Assembly: GCA_000504425.1 (NCBI GenBank)
Contig: KI632513.1
Location: forward strand, 261,130-325,129
Length of the DNA stretch: 64,000 nucleotides
Direction: 5' to 3'
Source: Rhodopseudomonas palustris JSC-3b
Lineage (GTDB): Bacteria > Pseudomonadota > Alphaproteobacteria > Rhizobiales > Xanthobacteraceae
The position numbers and the translations under genes are program-made. The notes under the pieces are model-generated. The model did not search any database, was not told the origin of the DNA, and worked only from the letters and a program-made list of their open reading frames with translations. This document shows positions 58,101 through 64,000 of the stretch, one piece after another (the first letter of the stretch is position 1; each line of letters opens with the position of its first letter).

Positions 58101-58438
58101 TGTTCGCTCCCTCCGCCCAAGGCGGTCAACCAGTTGCTGGCTCGCGACATCTGCAGGCAATGCTCCCGTAGGCGCGGGAAAGGTGGCCGATCAGCGATTA
58201 AGGGAATCTGACCATCCTGGTAGAAACCACAGCGTGGTTGTGAAACCATGAATGTTTGCACGCTGAAGGCGAGTGGGTTTTTAACCCTGATTTGGCGAGT
58301 GGGGCACGAAAGCGGCAGGGCGCGGCAGCGGCTATGCAGCCATGGCGGTCGGTTCGGACTTCAAATACCGCACCGGCTCCGCTAGGGTCCGCGCCGCCGC
58401 GGCGCCCGTTCCTGAGGGCGCCCATCTCCCGGACGACC
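58101..58438. other. Divergent intergenic region between GGDEF gene and queD
   Basis: About 340 bp with no recognised gene. It should contain promoters for both directions; no riboswitch-like structure was identified by eye upstream of queD. Confidence 0.45.
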
Positions 58439-58795
58439 ATGAAGATCACACAAGCTTTCAGGTTCGAAGCCGCGCATCGGCTGCCGAACGTGCCACCGAC
58501 CCATCGCTGCCACCGCATGCACGGCCACTCCTATCGGGTGGAGCTGCAGTTGCAGGGCGATGTCGATGCGACCACGGGTTTCGTGGTGGATTTCTTTGAG
58601 ATCGAGGCGGCATTTGGCGGGCTGCTGGCGCAGCTCGATCATTATTGCCTCAACGACATCGAAGGGCTGGAAAACCCGACCGCGGAAAACATCGCGATCT
58701 GGATCTGGCAGCGGACCAAGCCGGCGCTGCCGCAATTGGCGCAGGTGCGGGTGTTCGAGACGCCCGATTGCTGGGCGGAATATGACGGCGCGTAA
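58439..58795 (+). CDS. queD: 6-carboxy-5,6,7,8-tetrahydropterin synthase
   Basis: A 118-residue enzyme of queuosine biosynthesis that converts dihydroneopterin triphosphate to carboxytetrahydropterin. The zinc-binding histidines are in FEAAHRL and HRCHRMHGHSYRVEL, which also carries the catalytic Cys. The PTAENIAIWIW and VRVFETPDCWAEY segments are typical. The ATG at 58439 fits family length; a longer upstream frame is rejected. Confidence 0.93.
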   Translation: MKITQAFRFEAAHRLPNVPPTHRCHRMHGHSYRVELQLQGDVDATTGFVVDFFEIEAAFGGLLAQLDHYCLNDIEGLENPTAENIAIWIWQRTKPALPQLAQVRVFETPDCWAEYDGA

Positions 58796-58864
58796 CGCCT
58801 GAAACGACAACGCCCAGCTTGCGGCCGGGCGTCATGGATCGCAGGGGAGACGCGGGAAGGCCGC

Positions 58865-59452
58865 TCAGGGGGCTGAGCCGACCTTGCCGCGCTGTTCTTC
58901 GGTCTGCTTTTCCCAGCGCAGAATGGTGTCGTGCAGCGTGCGGAACCGCTCCTGGACGGCGCCGTCAAACATCGGGTCCTTGCGCTCATCGATGCGGGCG
59001 TCGATCTGCGCCCAGTCCTCAGGGGTGAGCACGTCGAGCGCGGCCGGAAACAGCGTGTTCTCTTCCTTGATCATGTGGCGGCGCTGATGATCGATGAAAT
59101 CTTCGGCGGCGATGTGGAATGAGGCGCGCGGAATCTCCTGATCGGCGAGGATGTCCTCGACCATCTGCGAGAAGCGCCGCAGCCGCTCGGCCTCCAAACG
59201 GTGATCGGCTTCGATGTCGCCGACCGCGCCAGCCACTTCAGGGCTGCGCTGCTTGAGGATCTGAAACACCACGTCCTCTTTGGGGTGGTGACACTTGTCG
59301 GGGAAATCTTCGAAATATTCGATGATCGCCTGGAAGATTTCGTAGTCGGGCCGCTCGCGGCGATCGAACACTTTGAGCTCTTGCTCGAGCACGTTGAGCA
59401 GCTTCGCGATATTGCGGTGCTCTTCCTGCAGCATTTCGATCATACGGGACAT
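58865..59452 (-). CDS. Hemerythrin-domain protein
   Basis: A 195-residue four-helix protein starting MSRMIEMLQEEHRNIAKLLN. Metal-binding residues appear as EEHRNI, FEDFPDKCHHPKEDVVF and FIDHQRRHMIKEENTLFP, the HxxxE/HHxxE pattern of di-iron hemerythrins. Probable roles are oxygen or NO binding. It lies between queD and the copper ATPase, convergent with queD. The start at 59452 is where conserved sequence begins. Confidence 0.9.
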   Translation of the reverse strand: MSRMIEMLQEEHRNIAKLLNVLEQELKVFDRRERPDYEIFQAIIEYFEDFPDKCHHPKEDVVFQILKQRSPEVAGAVGDIEADHRLEAERLRRFSQMVEDILADQEIPRASFHIAAEDFIDHQRRHMIKEENTLFPAALDVLTPEDWAQIDARIDERKDPMFDGAVQERFRTLHDTILRWEKQTEEQRGKVGSAP

Positions 59453-59633
59453 TGAGGAACCCCTGTTCGCAGCCAAAACAATTCCGGCCATGCTGCTACG
59501 CCAATGACACGGCACTAGGCAAGGCCGTCACTGAGCACTTGCAACATATTGCAGGGTGGGGGCTGATCCTTGCGATGAATCAAACCGCAGCCGCGGCATC
59601 AACGGCCACGGCTGCGCAAGCTGCCATTGCTAC

Positions 59634-62396
59634 TCACAACCGCACGGCGCGCAGTCGCAACGCATTGCCGATCACGCTCACCGAGGACAGCGACATCGCG
59701 GCCGCGGCGATGATCGGCGACAGCAGCAAGCCCAGGCTCGGATAGAGGATGCCGGCCGCGATCGGGATGCCGGCGCCGTTGTAGATGAAGGCGAAGAACA
59801 GGTTTTGCCGGATGTTGCGCATGGTGGCCTGCGACAGTTTGCGCGCCCGCACGATGCCGCGCAGATCGCCCTTCACCAGCGTCACGCCGGCGCTTTCCAT
59901 CGCGACGTCGGTGCCGGTGCCCATCGCGATGCCGACATCGGCCGCGGCCAGTGCGGGGGCGTCGTTCACGCCGTCACCGGCCATCGCGACGATCCGACCG
60001 CTCTGCCGCAGCTTTTCCACCACCGCGCTTTTCTGGTCGGGCAGCACCTCGGCCTCGACCTCGGCAATGCCGAGCTTGCGCGCCACCGCCTGCGCCGTGG
60101 TGCGGTTGTCGCCGGTCAGCATGATCACCTTGATGCCGGCGGCGGCGATCGCTTGCAGCGCCGCGGGCGTCGAGGATTTGACCGGATCGGCGATCGCAAA
60201 CAGACCGGCCAGCCGGCCATCCACGGCGATCGCGATCACCGTGGCGCCGTCCTGGCGCAGCGTTTCGGCGCGGCTTGCCAGCGCGGTCAGATCGATGCCG
60301 GCGGCGGTTAGGAACGCGGTGCTGCCGATCAGCACGCGCCGTCCATCGACCTCGCCGCTGGCGCCCTTGCCGGTCGGTGCCTCGAACTTGGCGACCTCGC
60401 TGAGCGCCAGCGCGCGCTGCTGCGCGGCCCGCACGATGGCATCGGCCAAAGGATGTTCGCTGGCGCGCTCGACGCTGGCGGCAAGGCGCAGCAGCTGCGC
60501 TTCATCGAATCCATCGGCCGGCACGATCGCCACCACATCAGGCTTGCCCGCGGTCAGGGTGCCGGTCTTGTCGACCACCAGCGTGTCGATCTTCTCCATG
60601 CGCTCCAGCGCTTCGGCGTTACGCACCAGCACGCCAGCCTGCGCGCCGCGGCCGACGCCAACCATGATCGACATCGGGGTGGCGAGCCCGACTGCGCACG
60701 GGCAGGCGATGATCAGCACGCTGACCGCGGCGATCAGCGCAAAGGTGAAGCGTGGCTCCGGCCCAAAACTGGCCCAGGCGGCGAATGCGATCAGCGCCAC
60801 CGCGATCACGGTCGGCACGAACCAGCCGGCGACCTGATCGGCGATGCGCTGGATCGGCGCGCGCGAGCGCTGCGCCTGCGCCACCATCTGCACGATGCGC
60901 GACAGCATGGTGTCGCGGCCGACCTGCTCGGCGCGCATCACAAAGCCGCCGGACTGGTTCAGCGTGCCGGCGATCACCTTGTCGCCAACCTCGCGCGACA
61001 CCGGCAGCGACTCGCCGGTGACCAGCGCTTCATCGAGCGTGGCGCGGCCTTCCAGAATGACGCCATCGACCGGCACCTTCTCGCCGGGGCGCACGCGAAT
61101 CCGGTCGCCGGCCTGCAACGCATCGATCGGCACTTCGTGATCGGCGCCGCTGTCATCGATGCGGCGCGCGGTGCGCGGCGCCAGCCCGAGCAGCGCCTTG
61201 ATGGCGCCGGAGGTGGCCTCGCGGGCGCGTAGTTCCAGCACCTGGCCGAGCAGCACCAGCACGGTGATCACCGCCGCGGCCTCGAAATACACCGGCACCA
61301 CGCCGCCATGGCCGCGGAACTCGGCCGGGAACAATTGCGGCGCCAGCGTGCCGACCACGCTGTAGCCGAACGCCACCGCGGTGCCGATCGCGATCAGCGT
61401 GAACATGTTGAGGTGGCGGGTTCGTACCGACTGCACACCGCGCACGAAGAACGGCCAGCCGGCCCACAGCACCACCGGGGTGGCGAGCGCGAATTGCAGC
61501 CAGTTCGACAGCCACGGATCGACCCAGTTATGCGCGCCGGCGAGATGGCCGCCCATTTCCAGCACCACCACCGGCAGCGTCAGCGCCAGTCCGATCCAGA
61601 ACCGCCGCGACATGTCGAGCAGTTCGGGATTGGGGGCATCGTCGAGCGTCACCAGCTCGGGCTCGAGCGCCATGCCGCAGATCGGGCAGGTGCCAGGGCC
61701 GATCTGGCGGATTTCCGGGTCCATCGGGCAGGTGAAGATCGTGCCTTCGGGCACTTCGGGCGCGGGCTTGCGCTTGGTGGGATCGAGATAGCTTTCCGGA
61801 TCGGCGGCGAATTTGCCGCGGCAGCTCGCCGCGCAGAAATGATAGCTTTGCCCGCGATACTCAAAATGATGCGGCGTGGTGGCGGGATCGACGCGCATGC
61901 CGCACACCGGATCGATCACCTCGCCGGCTGCGGGCGCCGCCGATGCGTGATGATGATCATGATGGTGGTCTGCTGCGCCATGGCCGCCGCAGCAGGCGCG
62001 TGGCGCGGCCTGTGCCGCCATGGGCGCCGCAGCCGCTGCTGGCTTGGTCGCTGCCGGCTTGGCCGCTGCGCCGCCGCAGCATGAGCCGGAAGTGGGGGCG
62101 GAGGGTTGCAGATAACGCGCCGGATCGGCGCTGAACGCGCTGCGGCAGCCAGCGCAGCAGAAATGATAGGTGATGCCTTGATAGTCGAAGCGATGCGCAC
62201 TGCCGGCGATCTTGACGCTCATGCCGCATACCGGGTCGATCGCGCTGGCCGCCGTGGTGCTGCTGCGCGGTGGCAGCTCGGTCAGCTGCACCAGTTCCGG
62301 TTTGGCAGCGGCGTTATTGCCCGCCGCGGTGTGGTCGTCCTTGTTGCCGCAACAACCGCCTGAGTGCGATGTATGGGAATGGTCGGATGCAGTCAT
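59634..62396 (-). CDS. copA: Copper-translocating P1B-type ATPase with two YHS domains
   Basis: A 920-residue pump that exports copper at the cost of ATP. The start [14 protein letters not shown] has AGGAGG upstream. The N-terminus holds two YHS domains ([26 protein letters not shown]) separated by Cys/His-rich linkers, then a heavy-metal-binding segment ([22 protein letters not shown]) in place of the usual CxxC HMA domain. The core has the transport motif [12 protein letters not shown], phosphorylation site DKTGTLTAG and hinge [10 protein letters not shown]. It is divergent from the CsoR-type repressor with a shared operator. Confidence 0.95.
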   Translation of the reverse strand: MTASDHSHTSHSGGCCGNKDDHTAAGNNAAAKPELVQLTELPPRSSTTAASAIDPVCGMSVKIAGSAHRFDYQGITYHFCCAGCRSAFSADPARYLQPSAPTSGSCCGGAAAKPAATKPAAAAAPMAAQAAPRACCGGHGAADHHHDHHHASAAPAAGEVIDPVCGMRVDPATTPHHFEYRGQSYHFCAASCRGKFAADPESYLDPTKRKPAPEVPEGTIFTCPMDPEIRQIGPGTCPICGMALEPELVTLDDAPNPELLDMSRRFWIGLALTLPVVVLEMGGHLAGAHNWVDPWLSNWLQFALATPVVLWAGWPFFVRGVQSVRTRHLNMFTLIAIGTAVAFGYSVVGTLAPQLFPAEFRGHGGVVPVYFEAAAVITVLVLLGQVLELRAREATSGAIKALLGLAPRTARRIDDSGADHEVPIDALQAGDRIRVRPGEKVPVDGVILEGRATLDEALVTGESLPVSREVGDKVIAGTLNQSGGFVMRAEQVGRDTMLSRIVQMVAQAQRSRAPIQRIADQVAGWFVPTVIAVALIAFAAWASFGPEPRFTFALIAAVSVLIIACPCAVGLATPMSIMVGVGRGAQAGVLVRNAEALERMEKIDTLVVDKTGTLTAGKPDVVAIVPADGFDEAQLLRLAASVERASEHPLADAIVRAAQQRALALSEVAKFEAPTGKGASGEVDGRRVLIGSTAFLTAAGIDLTALASRAETLRQDGATVIAIAVDGRLAGLFAIADPVKSSTPAALQAIAAAGIKVIMLTGDNRTTAQAVARKLGIAEVEAEVLPDQKSAVVEKLRQSGRIVAMAGDGVNDAPALAAADVGIAMGTGTDVAMESAGVTLVKGDLRGIVRARKLSQATMRNIRQNLFFAFIYNGAGIPIAAGILYPSLGLLLSPIIAAAAMSLSSVSVIGNALRLRAVRL

Positions 62397-62439
62397 GACG
62401 GCCTCCTTGGCGGCGATCGGCGCTGTGGGCTTGTAACCC

Positions 62440-62456
62440 ATACCCGGTAGGGGTAT
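62440..62456. promoter_or_regulatory. Probable CsoR operator between copA and csoR
   Basis: ATACCC-GGTAG-GGGTAT is an inverted repeat (6-5-6) resembling known CsoR-family operators (TACCC…GGGTA). It lies 9 bp before the csoR start and ~45 bp before copA, so copper-free CsoR bound here could repress both. Confidence 0.75.
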
Positions 62457-62465
62457 ATAGACGAG

Positions 62466-62741
62466 ATGCGAAAAGATATCAAGGCGTCGTGCCAGAAGCG
62501 GCTGAGCCGGATCGAAGGACAGGTCCGTGGGCTGTCAAAGATGGTCGATGAGGATCGCTACTGCATCGACATCGTCACGCAGATCGCGGCGGTGCGCGCG
62601 GCGCTGCGCCGGCTTGAGGAGGAGATCCTCAAGGATCACGTCGGGCATTGCGTCGAGCACGCCATCACCAGTGGCGACAAGGATGATCAGCGCCAGAAGA
62701 TCGCTGAGCTGATGGCGGTGATCAGCCGCGCGGACCGCTAG
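62466..62741 (+). CDS. csoR: CsoR/RcnR-family copper-responsive repressor
   Basis: A 91-residue helical repressor. The family metal-site pattern is visible: Cys in [10 protein letters not shown], then His and Cys in [10 protein letters not shown], with the basic patch [13 protein letters not shown] for DNA contact. The Cys–His–Cys order fits Cu(I) sensing rather than nickel. It faces the copper ATPase across a short spacer holding a palindromic operator. Its 3' end overlaps the convergent gene by 20 bp. Confidence 0.9.
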   Translation: MRKDIKASCQKRLSRIEGQVRGLSKMVDEDRYCIDIVTQIAAVRAALRRLEEEILKDHVGHCVEHAITSGDKDDQRQKIAELMAVISRADR

Positions 62742-63642
62742 CCTCTGCCTGATTTTTTTTGGCGGGCCGGAACAGGCCGCGCGTCAGGTCGGAAACGCCG
62801 TCGGTGAAGCGCGACCAGTTGCACGACAGTGACGGCTCCTTGCAGGTGTTTGGCTTGGGGCGGGCGGGCGGTTTGGGCCGCTGCTGCTTGGCGACAGGCA
62901 CGGCCGCGGCGGGCCGCGGCGGCGCTGCGGCGCTGGCGTGCGGGCTGGCGGCGGACGGGGCCGGCAGATGGGCGACCACGGTGCGCGGCGCGCTCGGCAC
63001 AGGTTTGGTCGGTTGCTTGTCCGGTTGTTTGTCCGTCTGCTTGGTCGGTTGTTTGGCGGCCTGTTGCTGAGCCGTGGCAGGGCGGGGCGCTTGCGCCGGT
63101 TTGGCGGCGCGGGTCTGGCCGGTGGTGTGTGGCCCCTTGGCCGCATCGGCGCTGGCCTTGGCCTCGGTTAGTTCGCGCTGCCGGCGCGCGAAGGCCGCGG
63201 CGATCAGGCTGCGCCGGTGCTGATCAAGAAACTCGGTGTAGTGGCGGTCGATCTCGCGCTGCTCCTCTGCCGTCGGGTTCGGCCCGGCGATATCGAAGTG
63301 CTTGTCCTGCATGAAATCGTAATAGGTGTAGCCACCGCCGGGCTTGCGTCTTCCGGCGAATTTCGCCTCACAGCCGGCGATCAGCGCTTCACGTTGCTTG
63401 GCTTCGGTGGTCTTTTCGGCGCGCGCGGCGCAGTCCTCGTAATCGACTGGTTCGCGTGACGACCACCACTGTGCCTGCGCATGGCTAGGCAGCGCCACCG
63501 TCGCAAGCGCGATAACCACTAACAGCGACAATGGTACGCAGGACTGGTTCAACGGGGAGTCCCAGGCTGATCTTCCCCGGAGTGTGCGCAATATTCGATC
63601 GTTGTCACCCCTGTTTCGGCGAGGTCCACCGCTTTTGGCCAC
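62722..63642 (-). CDS. Exported low-complexity protein, unknown
   Basis: A protein of up to 306 residues. A signal-like segment (LSLLVVIALATVALPSHAQA) follows a 35-residue polar extension, so the true start may be an internal codon near 63540. The N-terminal mature part (REPVDYEDCAARAEKTTEA) has two cysteines and a YTYYDFMQDKHFDIAG motif. The centre is rich in Lys/Pro/Gln (KQPTKQTDKQPDKQPTK), and the C-terminus has a C…C pair. Function unknown; likely periplasmic. Confidence 0.6.
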   Translation of the reverse strand: MAKSGGPRRNRGDNDRILRTLRGRSAWDSPLNQSCVPLSLLVVIALATVALPSHAQAQWWSSREPVDYEDCAARAEKTTEAKQREALIAGCEAKFAGRRKPGGGYTYYDFMQDKHFDIAGPNPTAEEQREIDRHYTEFLDQHRRSLIAAAFARRQRELTEAKASADAAKGPHTTGQTRAAKPAQAPRPATAQQQAAKQPTKQTDKQPDKQPTKPVPSAPRTVVAHLPAPSAASPHASAAAPPRPAAAVPVAKQQRPKPPARPKPNTCKEPSLSCNWSRFTDGVSDLTRGLFRPAKKNQAEASGPRG

Positions 63643-63671
63643 GAAAGAGGTATAACCAGGCCGACCAACTG

Positions 63672-63974
63672 TCAGTTGGTCGAGACCGGAATCGCCTCGG
63701 CGTCTTCGTCGGCGTGTTCCAGCGTCGAGAGCTTGGCAGTGGACTTGCCGCGGCAGGACCAGGAGATCAGCGCTTCGTCGCCCACGATCGACAGGATCAC
63801 CCCGGTGACGCAGCCGTGGACGCAGGTCACCTGATCACCCACCGAGAAGTGCTCCTGGGCTAGTGCAGCTTCGAGCGCCGCGCGAATGCAGGCATCGTCA
63901 GCGCCGCCGCTGGCGCGATATGCAGCCATTGCCTTGGCGATCATCTTGTCGGTGACTTTGATCTGAGTGGTCAT
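63672..63974 (-). CDS. Conserved hypothetical protein, 100 aa
   Basis: Starts MTTQIKVTDKMIAKAMAAYR at 63974. A helical N-terminus precedes a small beta-barrel-like segment (FSVGDQVTCVHGCVTGVILS, then ALISWSC) with three cysteines, resembling an SH3/KOW-like fold. No function is known to me. Confidence 0.6.
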   Translation of the reverse strand: MTTQIKVTDKMIAKAMAAYRASGGADDACIRAALEAALAQEHFSVGDQVTCVHGCVTGVILSIVGDEALISWSCRGKSTAKLSTLEHADEDAEAIPVSTN

Positions 63975-64000
63975 GTCGAACCTCAATGGCCTTGTCCACG

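Overview
The window is GC-rich alphaproteobacterial chromosome. The likely family is Nitrobacteraceae (Bradyrhizobium/Rhodopseudomonas-like). Supporting signs are the trxB–LysR / Lrp / greA / carB neighbourhood, paired phasins, a PdhS-like PAS histidine-kinase homologue, a tRNA-His that lacks G-1 and carries A73, and abundant palindromic intergenic repeats. I cannot fix the genus from this window alone. Assignments rest on motif recognition by eye; no database search was possible.

Layout. 1–20.5 kb is host chromosome. It holds a partial FAD oxidoreductase, a PAS-GGDEF-EAL protein, a PotABC-type ABC transporter, an AsmA-like protein and the two subunits of a 3-oxoacid CoA-transferase. These are followed by a small exported protein, an iron-type ABC permease and binding protein, a Crp/Fnr regulator, a PdhS-like kinase with a decayed ATPase domain, and two phasins.

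20.64–35.66 kb is a genomic island integrated in tRNA-His (GTG). A 56-bp direct repeat of the tRNA 3' part flanks it (20666–20721 and 35604–35659). Its right half is an integration/replication module on the minus strand: tyrosine integrase, small HTH/AlpA-like proteins and a 1094-aa primase-helicase. No structural or conjugation genes are visible, so the gene set resembles a P4-like satellite. The middle holds a dead IS3-family element. The left half is cargo that is clearly AT-richer than the host: four tightly coupled genes (21795–26272) encoding a PycTM-type membrane effector, a soluble histidine kinase, a stand-alone receiver and a class III nucleotide cyclase. Effector plus cyclase is the core of Pycsar anti-phage immunity (cyclic-pyrimidine signalling). 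A complete two-component pair inserted between them is, as far as I know, not a described Pycsar layout. This is the main discovery candidate in the window.

35.66–64 kb returns to host chromosome. It holds a HerA-like ATPase, a small exported protein, an orphan ParA, trxB with a LysR regulator, a divergent Lrp regulator, greA and carB. After these come an odd tRNA-Cys-like sequence, exported MsrA with MsrB, and a ~1.5-kb array of eight ~205-bp palindromic repeats. The rest is a DUF4112 protein, an alpha/beta hydrolase, a MacAB-like exporter (adaptor, permease, ATPase), a GGDEF protein, QueD, a hemerythrin-domain protein, and a copper P-type ATPase divergent from a CsoR-family repressor with a visible operator between them.
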